Below, one piece after another: positions 1 to 8,167 of a DNA stretch of 64,000 nt. The notes under the pieces were generated by a model. That model was given only the letters and a program-made list of their open reading frames with translations. It was not told where the DNA came from and made no database searches. Numbering within the stretch: the stretch's first letter is position 1; every line of letters starts with the position of its first letter. A program made the position numbers and the translations under genes. The stretch lies in the NCBI RefSeq assembly GCF_003640665.1, contig NZ_QQXL01000007.1:110211-174210 (forward strand), written 5' to 3'. This DNA comes from Galactobacter caseinivorans (GTDB lineage: Bacteria; Actinomycetota; Actinomycetes; Actinomycetales; Micrococcaceae).

Positions 1-1489
1 ACTCGTCCAGGTCGTAGAAGCCGATGCCGATGCGCTGCGCGCGCAAGTGCTGGTGATCCGCCGGGGCCTCCTGGGAGATGCTCAGCGAGGTCAGCTTGCC
101 GTCCGGGTCGGTGGTGAGCACCGGGCGCAGGATGTTCACGCCGGCCGTCTCCAGCCACTCGGAGCTCCACTGAGACAGGTCGCGGCCGCTGGCCGCCTCC
201 AGCTCCACCAAGAGGTCCTTGAGCTCGGTGTTCTTGAAGGAGTGCTTGGCGAAGTAGCTGCGCACGCCCGCCATGAAGGACTCCTGGCCCACCCAGGCCA
301 CCAGCTGGCGCAATACCGAGGCGCCCTTGGCGTAGGTGATGCCATCGAAGTTGACCTGCACGTCCTCCAGGTCCCTAATCTCCGCCTTGATGGGGTGGGT
401 GGAGGGGAGCTGATCCTGCGCGTACGCCCAGGACTTCTCCATGGCGGAGAAGGTGGTCCAGGCGTTGTCAAAGGGCGTGTTCTCCGCCGCGGCAAGCGTG
501 GACATGAACTCCGCGAAGGACTCGTTGAGCCACAGGTCGTTCCACCACTTCATGGTGACCAGGTCGCCAAACCACATGTGTGCCAACTCGTGCAGCACGG
601 TGATGGCGCGGCGCTCCACCGTGGCCTGGGGCACCTTGGACCGGAAGACGTAGTCCTCAATGATGGTCACGCAGCCGGCGTTCTCCATGGCGCCCGCGTT
701 GAACTCCGGCACAAAGAGCTGGTCGTACTTCTCAAAGGGGTATGGCGTGCCGAACTGGGCCTCAAAGAACTCAAAGCCCTGCGCGGTGGTCTCAAAGATG
801 TTGTGCGCGTCCATGTCCTGGGTCAAGGAGCGGCGGGTGAAGACACCGAGGGGAATCTCGCGGCCGTCGGAGCTCGTGACAGAGGAGCGGCTGGCCTCGT
901 AGGGACCGGCCACGATGGCGGTCACGTAGGAGGAGAGCAGCGGCGTGGGGGAGAAGGCGAAGCGGCGCGTGCCGTTCGGGAGGGCCTCCGGCTCCGGGGT
1001 GGGCTGGTTGGAGATGACGTCCCAGTGGCCGGGGGCATCCACGGTGAAGGCGAAGGTGGCCTTCAGATCCGGCTGCTCAAACACGGCAAACACGCGACGC
1101 GAGTCCGGCACCTCAAACTGCGTGTAGAGGTACACCTCGTCATCGGCCGGGTCCACATAGCGGTGCAGCCCCTCGCCGGTGGTGGAGTAATCAAGCGTCG
1201 CGTCCACGACCAGCTCGTTACTCGCCGCCAGCTCCGGGAGCTGGATGCGAACGCCGTCGGCCACCACCTGCGGATCAAGGCTTGTGCCATTGAGGGTGAT
1301 CGAGTGCACCTCCCGCGTCACGGCGTCGATGAAGGTGGAGGCGCCGGCCGTGCCGGCGAACCGCACGGTGGTGCGTGAGCGGAAGGTGGTGCCAGGACTG
1401 GTCAGGTCCAGGTGGACCTCGTAGGACTCGGTGCTGACAAGGCCGGCGCGCTCCTGCGCCTCGGCCCGGGTGAGGTTGAGACCCGGCAC
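1..1489 (-). CDS. pepN: Aminopeptidase N (M1 family), N-terminal part; 3' end outside window
   Basis: Zinc metallo-aminopeptidase of the M1 family, which removes N-terminal residues from peptides in the cytoplasm. The reading frame runs off the left edge, so only about the first 496 residues are present. The substrate-anchoring GAMEN motif (GAMENAGCVTIIEDYVF) and the zinc site HELAHMWFGDL, followed by NESFAEF, are all intact and in the usual order after the N-terminal beta domain. The start chosen is a GTG giving MPGLNLTRAEAQERA, preceded by the purine-rich AGGGAAG; the M1 N-terminus in actinobacteria usually begins this way. It is divergent from rpiB across a 145-bp gap. Several ORFs on the opposite strand here are shadows. 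Identity is secure; the C-terminal ERAP-like domain cannot be assessed. Confidence 0.95.
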   Translation of the reverse strand, partial: MPGLNLTRAEAQERAGLVSTESYEVHLDLTSPGTTFRSRTTVRFAGTAGASTFIDAVTREVHSITLNGTSLDPQVVADGVRIQLPELAASNELVVDATLDYSTTGEGLHRYVDPADDEVYLYTQFEVPDSRRVFAVFEQPDLKATFAFTVDAPGHWDVISNQPTPEPEALPNGTRRFAFSPTPLLSSYVTAIVAGPYEASRSSVTSSDGREIPLGVFTRRSLTQDMDAHNIFETTAQGFEFFEAQFGTPYPFEKYDQLFVPEFNAGAMENAGCVTIIEDYVFRSKVPQATVERRAITVLHELAHMWFGDLVTMKWWNDLWLNESFAEFMSTLAAAENTPFDNAWTTFSAMEKSWAYAQDQLPSTHPIKAEIRDLEDVQVNFDGITYAKGASVLRQLVAWVGQESFMAGVRSYFAKHSFKNTELKDLLVELEAASGRDLSQWSSEWLETAGVNILRPVLTTDPDGKLTSLSISQEAPADHQHLRAQRIGIGFYDLDE

Positions 1490-1634
1490 GGGACTTCCCT
1501 TCGTCGGTGAAAACTACGTCTGAAACGAGTGTTGAAGACTTCCGCACCATCCTTGCACCCCGCGTGACGCTTTACACCCCATAAACTGGTCCTAAGCAAA
1601 AAATCGCCCATGCGGGCCAGAGGGAAAGAGCTTC

Positions 1635-2108
1635 ATGCGCATCCACATCGCGACCGACCACGCCGGCCTTGAGCTAAGCCACCACCTCATCGAGGTGCTG
1701 GGTCAGGACGGCCATGACGTGATCGATCACGGGCCCACGGCCTATGACGCCCAGGATGACTACCCAAGTTTCTGCATCAACGCCGCGCTGGCAGTCGTCG
1801 CGGACCAGGGCGCCGGGGTCCAGGCGCTGGGCATTGTGCTTGGCGGCTCTGGCAACGGCGAGCAGATCGCGGCCAACAAGGTGGAGGGCGTGCGCGCGGC
1901 GCTCGTGTGGAATCAGGACACAGCCAAGCTGGCCCGCGAGCACAACAACGCCAACGTGGTGGCCGTCGGTGGGCGCCAGCACAGCCTCGAGGAGGCCACG
2001 GAACTGATCCGGACCTTCATCGCGGAGCCCTTCTCCGATGCGGAGCGCCACGTGCGCCGCATCAACAAGATCGGTGTCTACGAGCGCACCGGGGTGGTGG
2101 AGGCCTAA
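1635..2108 (+). CDS. rpiB: Ribose-5-phosphate isomerase B
   Basis: Interconverts ribose 5-phosphate and ribulose 5-phosphate in the non-oxidative pentose phosphate pathway. The 157-residue protein opens with MRIHIATDHAGLELSHHL, the RpiB/LacAB signature, and has the glycine loop GIVLGGSGNGEQIAANKVEGVRAAL and the NNANVVAVGGR segment typical of the family. In actinobacterial RpiB the usual active-site Cys is replaced by Ser/Gly-loop chemistry (acid Glu), and GGSGNGEQ here fits that type. The start ATG follows GAGGGAAAGAG. Length is normal for the actinobacterial form. It is a single gene, divergent from pepN and followed by tRNA-Gly. Confidence 0.95.
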   Translation: MRIHIATDHAGLELSHHLIEVLGQDGHDVIDHGPTAYDAQDDYPSFCINAALAVVADQGAGVQALGIVLGGSGNGEQIAANKVEGVRAALVWNQDTAKLAREHNNANVVAVGGRQHSLEEATELIRTFIAEPFSDAERHVRRINKIGVYERTGVVEA

Positions 2109-2228
2109 GCGGGCCTCACCGGTGCCGGGCGGCGACTACCGTGGCGGCGGCTGCCATCGCGGCTACCGCCGATTTGCGGCTGACTGGGCCCCGCCGGTAC
2201 TCTCAATCCGTACGGGCGCAAGCCCTGC

Positions 2229-2299
2229 GGGGTAGTAGCTCAATGGTAGAGCTTCAGTCTTCCAAACTGACTACGCGGGTTCGATTCCCGTCTACCCCT
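2229..2299 (+). tRNA. tRNA-Gly (anticodon TCC)
   Basis: A 71-nt cloverleaf: acceptor GGGGTAG pairs with CTACCCC, D-arm GCTC..GAGC, anticodon loop CTTCCAA with anticodon TCC, and T-loop TTCGATT. The 3' CCA is not encoded. Followed 31 nt later by a strong intrinsic terminator. Confidence 0.96.
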
Positions 2300-2330
2300 C
2301 CGCTAGAAGCTCGGCCCTGACCGAGCAACA

Positions 2331-2369
2331 GTTGTGGCCCCCATCGTTGATGGGGGCCACAACTTTTTT
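2331..2369 (+). terminator. Intrinsic terminator of tRNA-Gly
   Basis: A 14-bp perfect stem (GTTGTGGCCCCCAT / ATGGGGGCCACAAC) with a 5-nt loop, followed directly by seven T residues. It also separates the tRNA from the convergent lipoprotein gene. Confidence 0.93.
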
Positions 2370-2379
2370 GCGCCGGGTG

Positions 2380-3078
2380 CTACTTGCTCAGCGGCCAGGT
2401 CCAGCCCTTGGCGCCCTCCGGATCAAACGCGATGGAGACCGTGCCCTTGGGCACATCCAGCATCAGCTCGCCCTGAGACGTGCCTCCGGCCTCCACCAGG
2501 ATGTCCAAGGGGTTCTTGATCTCGCAGCCCTCGGCGGATTGGCTCCAGGCGGACTCGGCGAGCGGCTTGCCCTTGGCGTCAAGGGGAACAAAGGACTCGG
2601 CGGTGAGGCCCACCTGCTCCTCGGGGGAGGCCTTGGAGAGAGTCGCGGAGACCTTCACCTCCACAAAGCCTCCGCGCTCGGGTGTGAGTTTGTCCCCAAA
2701 GCCACGCATGACGCAGCCGTTGAGCCGGCGACTGGAGGCCACGGTGATGGTGAACGCAGCCTTGTTGTTGTTGGGCTCGGTGAGCGTCCCGGCCTGTCCA
2801 GGGGCACGTGAGACCCGGCCCTGCGCGTCGACCTCCACCTTGCTTCCGGTGTTGGGATCCGTCGCCAGCGCGGACGCGCTCGCTGGGGGAGTGCTGCTCG
2901 CGGGTGGCCCGGACGCCTGGGTGCTGGCACCGGAACCGCTGGAGTCACTCGCCGATCCGGTGGCGCTTGGGCCTGCCTGCTGTGAGGCGCCGGAGTCAGG
3001 AGCGGCGGTGCAGGCCGCCAGCGCAAACGCAAGAGCCGCCAGGCCCAGGCCAACGCCACATGACGCCCCTTTCGCCAT
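2380..3078 (-). CDS. Putative lipoprotein with DUF4352-like C-terminal domain
   Basis: A 232-residue exported lipoprotein of unknown function. Residues 1-22 are a signal peptide with a lipobox (LAAC) whose Cys would be lipidated. A low-complexity Ser/Ala/Gly/Pro linker spans about residues 24-75. The C-terminal 140 residues (LTEPNNNKAAFTITVASSRR ... GTVSIAFDPEGAKGWTWPL) look like the immunoglobulin-like telokin/DUF4352 fold common in actinobacterial lipoproteins, with one Cys pair (NGCVMRG and AEGCEIKN). Its ATG overlaps the stop of the upstream SH3-repeat gene as TGATG, so the two are probably translationally coupled and may act together at the cell surface. Membership of DUF4352 is by eye only. 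Confidence 0.75.
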   Translation of the reverse strand: MAKGASCGVGLGLAALAFALAACTAAPDSGASQQAGPSATGSASDSSGSGASTQASGPPASSTPPASASALATDPNTGSKVEVDAQGRVSRAPGQAGTLTEPNNNKAAFTITVASSRRLNGCVMRGFGDKLTPERGGFVEVKVSATLSKASPEEQVGLTAESFVPLDAKGKPLAESAWSQSAEGCEIKNPLDILVEAGGTSQGELMLDVPKGTVSIAFDPEGAKGWTWPLSK

Positions 3079-4829
3079 CAGTAGCGCCGCCGATGGTTAA
3101 AGTCGCCGTCGCGGACCAGGGTGGACTGGCGCTTGAGCTTGGTTTCCAGCTTGGGATTGGCGTAGAACGTCCACGAGCTGGTGCCGTCCGTCAGCCGCTT
3201 CACCTGCGCGGTATACACGCGGGCCCCACCGATGCGGTAGTACGACTCGAAACCATCCAGTTTCTTGAACATCTTCTTGCCCCGCGAGGCGGAGTATATG
3301 TACTGCTCCTGCACCACACTGCCCTTGCCGCGCGCAATCACCGTGACGTCGTTCTTGGACTTCGCCATGCGCTTCCAGAAGTACAGGTTGGTGGAGTCGA
3401 TGCGTGGCCGACCGTCGCGCTGCGTGGATCCAGCCATGTGGTGGTTGGAGACACCCTTGCTGCGCAGCGTGCCGTAGACGGAGAAGGAATTCTTGTTGGT
3501 GCGGACCAGATCCGATTTTTCTACCACGTAGCCGGTCGTGGATCCGTACTTCACCCGCGCCCAGCCGCCCACGCGCCCGGTGACCTGCACCTTGGTCCCC
3601 GCCGAAATCCGCTTCAGGGACTTGGCGTAGGGGGAGCGGCGCGGATCCGCGCGGAGGGCAATCGACTTGCTCGCGAAGCGGGCCGTGTTGGAGGCCTTAT
3701 TCACCGTGAGGCGGGAGGAAAGGTGCTTGGACTTGGGAAGGAATCCGGTCCGCCCGGCGACCTTCACCTGCACCCAGTCCCCGCTTGAGCGCAGCGCTGT
3801 CACCAGCGTGGCCACCGGGAGCATTCGTGAGCCGCTCGTGGAGTAGTTCGGCAGCGGGGTCATGCGCATGGACTTATTGACCCAGCGCTTGTAATTGACC
3901 TTGACGCTCTTGGCGGAGGTGGCGAGCTGGGAGGTCAGGACCCAGGCCGACTTGGTGCCGACGTTGAGCTGGGACCAATCGCCGCGCTTGGCCACCACAT
4001 AGCCGTGCGTCCCCGCGGGGATGGTGATGGCCACCTTGGCGGCGGGGGTGGTATCCGTGCGCAGGGCGGTCTTGGCATTGACCCAACGGCTGTACTGCTT
4101 CACCTTCACTGTCGGCGCGGTGGTGCGCCACGTGGAGCCCTTCAGGGTGAACCCGGCGCGGCCGTTGTAGCTGATGCGTTCCCAGTCACGCAACGAACCC
4201 ACCACGGTGATCCGCGAGCCGGCAGGGACGGCGATGCGGCCGCCGTTGGGGTTGGTCGCTGCGGAGAGAGCCAGCGCCCGCGTGGAGTAAGCCGCGGTGT
4301 TCTTCTTGGCGGTGGGGTTGCTGCCGGTGAGCTGGCTGGAAAGGACCCAGCCCACCACGTTGCCGTAGCTCACCTTGGCCCACGTGCCGCGCGTTGCCTG
4401 GCGCATCAGGTGTGAGCCGCCCATGGCCGTCACGACGACGGGGGCCTTGGCGTCCGGGGACTTCAGCAGCTTGGTGGGGGCCTTGGTATAGATCGCCACA
4501 AACGGCTTGTCCGGCTTGTCCGCCGCGGCGGGCGGCTTGGGCGTGGCGCTCGCAGAGGGCTTCGGCGTGGCCGGCGCTGAGCTGGCCGGGGCCGACGGCG
4601 TGGGGCCGGCAGTGCTCTGCGGCGTTGGGCTGGGTGCGTCGCTTGACTCGGGAGTCGCCTCACCAGTGGGCGACGGCGTGGGAGCCGGGGCCGCGACGGC
4701 GGGGGAGAGCGGAATCAATCCCAACGAGAGAAGAAGGGCGGCACCCGCCCATCCCGTGCGGCGTGCGGTGCGTGAGAAACGTTGCGGCGGCTCGTTGGCC
4801 GCGCGCGAACGTGTGGTCTGGCTGTTCAT
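3078..4829 (-). CDS. Secreted protein with multiple bacterial SH3 domains
   Basis: 583 residues from the ATG giving MNSQTTRSRAANEPPQRF; this start is preferred over an upstream one because GGGGGAAG lies just before it. A basic N-region and hydrophobic core ending SPAVAAP form a signal peptide. A Pro/Thr/Ser/Ala-rich linker follows, then about five SH3b-like units of roughly 65-70 residues, each with a pattern like ALRTDTTPAAKVAITIPAG ... GDWSQLNVGTKSAWVLTSQL. Such repeats bind cell wall or mediate adhesion. The last 150 residues (SVYGTLRSKGVSNHHMAGST ... TFYANPKLETKLKRQ) are not SH3 and I do not recognise them; no catalytic motif is visible. It overlaps the downstream lipoprotein gene by three bases. 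Confidence 0.8.
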   Translation of the reverse strand: MNSQTTRSRAANEPPQRFSRTARRTGWAGAALLLSLGLIPLSPAVAAPAPTPSPTGEATPESSDAPSPTPQSTAGPTPSAPASSAPATPKPSASATPKPPAAADKPDKPFVAIYTKAPTKLLKSPDAKAPVVVTAMGGSHLMRQATRGTWAKVSYGNVVGWVLSSQLTGSNPTAKKNTAAYSTRALALSAATNPNGGRIAVPAGSRITVVGSLRDWERISYNGRAGFTLKGSTWRTTAPTVKVKQYSRWVNAKTALRTDTTPAAKVAITIPAGTHGYVVAKRGDWSQLNVGTKSAWVLTSQLATSAKSVKVNYKRWVNKSMRMTPLPNYSTSGSRMLPVATLVTALRSSGDWVQVKVAGRTGFLPKSKHLSSRLTVNKASNTARFASKSIALRADPRRSPYAKSLKRISAGTKVQVTGRVGGWARVKYGSTTGYVVEKSDLVRTNKNSFSVYGTLRSKGVSNHHMAGSTQRDGRPRIDSTNLYFWKRMAKSKNDVTVIARGKGSVVQEQYIYSASRGKKMFKKLDGFESYYRIGGARVYTAQVKRLTDGTSSWTFYANPKLETKLKRQSTLVRDGDFNHRRRY

Positions 4830-4994
4830 GGACTTCCCCCAAAGACGAACTGATGACAGGCCGCAACGGGTGGCTACCACCGGTCGCTAGGTGTCATTCT
4901 ATGCTTTCTCCATCCGTTGGCGCATCACTTTTGGTCCGCGAGGGCAGATCCGGCCGGGTCCGGGTCGGATTCGGGGCAGGGGCGCGGTTGTGCG

Positions 4995-5000
4995 TAAACT
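4995..5000 (+). promoter_or_regulatory. Probable -10 hexamer of the tRNA-Pro promoter
   Basis: TAAACT, 15 nt before the mature tRNA 5' end; no clear -35 is visible in the GC-rich flank. Confidence 0.5.
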
Positions 5001-5015
5001 AAACCGTGCACCAAT

Positions 5016-5089
5016 CGGGGTGTAGCTCAGCTTGGTAGAGCGCGCGCTTTGGGAGCGTGAGGCCGCAGGTTCAAATCCTGTCTCCCCGA
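5016..5089 (+). tRNA. tRNA-Pro (anticodon TGG)
   Basis: A 74-nt cloverleaf. Acceptor CGGGGTG pairs with CTCCCCG with one T-T mismatch at position 6. D-arm with GCTCAGCTTGGTAGAGC, anticodon loop TTTGGGA with anticodon TGG, T-arm CAGGTTCAAATCCTG. CCA is not encoded. It lies 68 nt upstream of tig and may be co-transcribed with it. Confidence 0.95.
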
Positions 5090-5157
5090 CTCGTAATCAA
5101 GACCGGATTCCCATGTCTTATGGGGTCCAACGATCCAACCGTCAGGAGCAGCACGCT

Positions 5158-6474
5158 GTGAAGAGCGCCGTCGAGAATCTCTCCCCCACCCGGGTCAAGA
5201 TGCACGTCGAGGTCCCGTTCGCGGAGCTCAAGCCGAGCATCGACGCCGCCTACAAGGAGATCGCGTCGCAGATCCAGGTGCCGGGTTTCCGTAAGGGCAA
5301 GGTCCCCTCCCGCCTGATCGATCAGCGCGTGGGCCGCGGCTACGTCATCGAGACCGCCATCAACAACGGCCTGGATGACTTCTACCGCCAGGCGGTTGAA
5401 GAGGCGGACGTGGTCCCCCTTGCCCGCCCCGAGGTGGAGGTTGTCTCTGCCCCCATCGATGAGAACAACGCCGAGGGTGACCTCGTGGTTGACATCGAGG
5501 TAGACGTCCGTCCCACCATCGAGCTCCCGGAGTACTCCGGTCTTGAGGTTGAGGTGGAGGCCCGCGAGGCCGGCGACGCCGACGTGGAGAAGGCCATGGA
5601 TGAGCTGCGCGGCCGCTTCGGCACGCTCAAGCCCGTGGAGCGCCCCGCCAAGGATGGCGACTACACCACCATCGATCTGACCGCCACCATCGGTGACGAG
5701 ACCATCGACGAGGCCACCGGCCTTTCCTACCTCATTGGCTCCGGCACCATGATCGAGGGCCTGGATGAGGCGCTTTCTGGTCTGTCCGCGGATGAGGATG
5801 CGGCTTTTGAGACCACCCTGGCCGGTGGCGATCACTCCGGTGAGACCGCCCAGGTCAAGGTTGTCCTGACCGCCGTCAAGGAGCGCGAGCTTCCCGAGGC
5901 AGACGACGACTTTGCTCAGCTTGCCTCCGAGTTCGACACGATCGCCGAGCTGCGCGCCTCCCTCGTGGAGAAGGCCCAGGAAGACGTGATCGTGGAGCAG
6001 GGCATCGAGGCCCGCGACAAGGTCCTGGTCAAGCTCACCGATCTGGTGGAGGTGCCGGTCCCCGAGTCCGTCATCAACGAGCAGATTGAGCAGCACTTCA
6101 ACGGCGAGAACCAGGCCGAGGATCACGACACCGACGCCCACCGCGCCGAGATCAAGACCAACACCGAGAACGCCTTCCGCAACGAGATCGTCCTTGACGC
6201 CGTCGCCGAGAAGGAAGACATCGGCGTCGAGCAGCCCGAACTGATCGAGTACCTGATCCAGACCTCGCAGCAGTACGGCATGGATCCCAACCAGTTCGCT
6301 CAGATGCTTGAGGGTGCCGGCCAGGTCCCGATGATGGTCGGCGAGGTTCGCCGCCGCAAGGCTCTGGCCCGCGTGCTTGAGCTGGCCAAGGTCACCGATT
6401 CGAAGGGCAAGACCATTGACCTTGCCTCCTTCGTGACCCCGGCGGGCGACGACGAGGCCGACTCGGCCGAGTAG
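5158..6474 (+). CDS. tig: Trigger factor (ribosome-associated chaperone / PPIase)
   Basis: Binds at the ribosomal exit tunnel near L23 and folds nascent chains. Chosen start is the GTG giving [21 protein letters not shown], 438 residues, because AGGAG lies about 10 nt upstream and trigger factors begin this way; an upstream in-frame extension would run through the tRNA. The ribosome-binding signature GFRKGKVP is at about residues 43-50, the FKBP-type PPIase domain ([15 protein letters not shown] ... [28 protein letters not shown]) sits mid-protein, and the C-terminal helical arms follow. The tail is acidic (GDDEADSAE), as usual in actinobacteria. It stands directly upstream of clpP1P2 and clpX, the conserved quality-control neighbourhood. 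Confidence 0.96.
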   Translation: MKSAVENLSPTRVKMHVEVPFAELKPSIDAAYKEIASQIQVPGFRKGKVPSRLIDQRVGRGYVIETAINNGLDDFYRQAVEEADVVPLARPEVEVVSAPIDENNAEGDLVVDIEVDVRPTIELPEYSGLEVEVEAREAGDADVEKAMDELRGRFGTLKPVERPAKDGDYTTIDLTATIGDETIDEATGLSYLIGSGTMIEGLDEALSGLSADEDAAFETTLAGGDHSGETAQVKVVLTAVKERELPEADDDFAQLASEFDTIAELRASLVEKAQEDVIVEQGIEARDKVLVKLTDLVEVPVPESVINEQIEQHFNGENQAEDHDTDAHRAEIKTNTENAFRNEIVLDAVAEKEDIGVEQPELIEYLIQTSQQYGMDPNQFAQMLEGAGQVPMMVGEVRRRKALARVLELAKVTDSKGKTIDLASFVTPAGDDEADSAE

Positions 6475-6502
6475 TCCTTTCGGTGGGCCAAGCCCACCTG
6501 AC

Positions 6503-6549
6503 CGACGGCGGGCCGTCACCTTTTTCGCGAAGGTGACGGCCCGCCGTCG
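6503..6549. terminator. Hairpin terminator after tig
   Basis: Long GC-rich inverted repeat (CGACGGCGGGCCGTCACCTT / AAGGTGACGGCCCGCCGTCG) with a short T-rich loop and no U-tract on either side. It separates tig from the clpP promoter region. Confidence 0.7.
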
Positions 6550-6582
6550 TACGCTCTGGGCGCAGCACCCCCGCGCACCGTG

Positions 6583-6595
6583 CGCCAACAGCGAA
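6583..6595 (+). promoter_or_regulatory. Candidate ClgR-binding site upstream of clpP1P2
   Basis: CGCCAACAGCGAA fits the core CGCYNANRGCGWW of the ClgR activator site as I recall it from Corynebacterium. It lies 117 nt before the clpP1 start. ClgR is the usual activator of clpP1P2 in actinobacteria. The outer consensus positions do not match, so this is a candidate only. Confidence 0.45.
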
Positions 6596-6711
6596 ACGGG
6601 CCCGACGCGCGCGCGGCGGGCGGGTCTTGCTGGGTACTGTCTAGGCAGCAGACCAGTCCCGGGCACCGCCTCATCGGCGGGAGCACCGGATACGTTGAGA
6701 GGGAATCTAAG

Positions 6712-7329
6712 ATGACCAACGACGCCACCCCCCGCATGGCCTCGGTCGATGCGGCCAGTCGCGAGGACTACATCTACAACCGCCTCCTCAAGGAGCGGAT
6801 CATCTGGCTCGGCACCGAGGTGGAGGACGGCATCGCCAACGCGATTTGCTCGCAGTTGCTGCTGCTCTCCGCGGAGGATCCCGAGAAGGACATTTACCTG
6901 TACATCAACTCGCCCGGTGGTTCCATCACCGCGGGCATGGCGATCTACGACACCATGCAGTTCATCCCGAATGACGTGGTGACGGTAGCGACCGGCCTGG
7001 CCGCCTCCATGGGGCAGTTCCTGCTCTCCTCCGGCACGCCGGGCAAGCGCTACGCCACCCCGCACGCGCGCATCCTGATGCACCAGCCCTCCGGCGGCAT
7101 CGGCGGCACCGCCTCGGATATTCGTATCCAGGCGGAGCTGATCCTGGACATGAAGAAGGTCATGAGCGAGCTCACGGCCGAGCAGACCGGCCAGAGTGTC
7201 GAGACCATCCTCCTGGATAACGAGCGCGATAACTGGTTCAACGCCAAGGACGCCCTGGAGTACGGCTTCTTTGACCACATCGCGACCAATTCCACCCACG
7301 TGGCCGGCAACGGCGGCATGGGCGCCTGA
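6712..7329 (+). CDS. clpP1: ATP-dependent Clp protease proteolytic subunit ClpP1
   Basis: Serine protease subunit that forms the tetradecameric ClpP1P2 chamber. 205 residues from the ATG giving [14 protein letters not shown], preceded by GAGAGGGA; the longer reading frame upstream is not used. The catalytic triad is complete: Ser99 in [11 protein letters not shown], His124 in ILMHQPSGG, Asp173 in ERDNWF. The motif [19 protein letters not shown] is present. clpP2 follows after 49 nt, so the two are almost certainly one transcription unit. In actinobacteria both paralogues are needed for an active mixed complex, with ClpX or ClpC1 as unfoldase. Confidence 0.95.
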   Translation: MTNDATPRMASVDAASREDYIYNRLLKERIIWLGTEVEDGIANAICSQLLLLSAEDPEKDIYLYINSPGGSITAGMAIYDTMQFIPNDVVTVATGLAASMGQFLLSSGTPGKRYATPHARILMHQPSGGIGGTASDIRIQAELILDMKKVMSELTAEQTGQSVETILLDNERDNWFNAKDALEYGFFDHIATNSTHVAGNGGMGA

Positions 7330-7378
7330 GCGCCCCCGCCTCCCTCCAGACACCTTCCTTTCTGAGACGAGATACTCA

Positions 7379-8032
7379 ATGATCTTCAACGGCAAGGCAG
7401 AGAACCTGCCCACCAACCGCTACACCCTCCCGCAGTTTGAGGAGCGCACCCCCTACGGCTTCAAGCGTCAGGATCCCTACGCCAAGCTGTTCGAGGACCG
7501 CATCATCTTCCTCGGCTCGCAGGTTGATGACGTCGCAGCTGACGACATCATGGCGCAGCTCCTGGTCCTGGAATCCATGGACCCCGAGCGCGACATCACC
7601 ATGTACATCAACTCTCCCGGCGGCTCGTTCACGGCCATGACGGCCATCTACGACACCATGCAGTTTGTGCGCCCGGAGATCCAGACGGTGTGCCTTGGCC
7701 AGGCCATGTCCGCGGCCGCCGTGCTGCTGACCGCCGGCACCAAGGGCAAGCGGCTTGCGCTGCCCAACGCCACGGTCATGATTCACCAGCCCGCGCTGGG
7801 CGGCGGCAGCCGTGGAACCGCCTCTGACCTGGAGATTCAGGCCGAGGAGGTCCTGCGGATGCGCAAGTGGCTCTCAGAGACCATCGCCGGTCACTCCGGC
7901 CAGACCGTGGAGCGCGTGGACAAGGACATCGAGCGTGACCTGTTCATGACCGGTGCCGGCGCCAAGGAGTACGGCCTGGTTGACGAGGTCATCACCCCCC
8001 GCAAGATGAAGCCGACGGCCATCTCGCGCTGA
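7379..8032 (+). CDS. clpP2: ATP-dependent Clp protease proteolytic subunit ClpP2
   Basis: Second ClpP paralogue, 217 residues from ATG (MIFNGKAENLPTNRYTLPQF). Triad residues Ser111 (GQAMSAAAVLL), His136 (VMIHQPAL) and Asp187 (DIERDLFM) are all present. It has the longer N-terminal region (EERTPYGFKRQDPYAKLFEDR) that marks the ClpP2-type subunit, the one that docks the ATPase in mycobacterial complexes. Ends in a basic tail (TPRKMKPTAISR) and is followed by a strong hairpin. Confidence 0.95.
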   Translation: MIFNGKAENLPTNRYTLPQFEERTPYGFKRQDPYAKLFEDRIIFLGSQVDDVAADDIMAQLLVLESMDPERDITMYINSPGGSFTAMTAIYDTMQFVRPEIQTVCLGQAMSAAAVLLTAGTKGKRLALPNATVMIHQPALGGGSRGTASDLEIQAEEVLRMRKWLSETIAGHSGQTVERVDKDIERDLFMTGAGAKEYGLVDEVITPRKMKPTAISR

Positions 8033-8041
8033 GGTAACAGC

Positions 8042-8085
8042 CTGAAGGCGCGGCGTCACGAGACCTCGTGACGCCGCGCCTTCAG
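8042..8085. terminator. Terminator hairpin after clpP1P2
   Basis: Near-perfect inverted repeat CTGAAGGCGCGGCGTCACGAG / CTCGTGACGCCGCGCCTTCAG with almost no loop, no U-tract. Ends the clpP operon before the separate clpX promoter. Confidence 0.75.
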
Positions 8086-8099
8086 CATTCCGGGGTACC

Positions 8100-8121
8100 C
8101 CTCACTTACAGTTGAGTGAGG
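8100..8121 (+). promoter_or_regulatory. Inverted repeat upstream of clpX, possible operator
   Basis: CCTCACT-N8-AGTGAGG, 46 nt before the clpX start codon. Arms of 7 bp with an 8-nt spacer are in the size range of a dimeric regulator site; no known family is matched. Confidence 0.35.
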
Positions 8122-8167
8122 CGGTTCCCCCGCCAACCAAGAATGTCTAGTCGTAAGAGGGCAACAG

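Noticed and set aside
47..1378. Long plus-strand ORF (443 aa) over pepN
   Set aside because: Shadow of the aminopeptidase reading frame, which has clear GAMEN and HEXXH motifs.
5032..5157. N-terminal extension of trigger factor
   Set aside because: Begins inside tRNA-Pro; GTG at 5158 has an AGGAG and family N-terminus.
5071..7416. 781-aa minus-strand ORF over tig/clpP1
   Set aside because: Overlaps conserved plus-strand genes and a tRNA; composition is a high-GC shadow.
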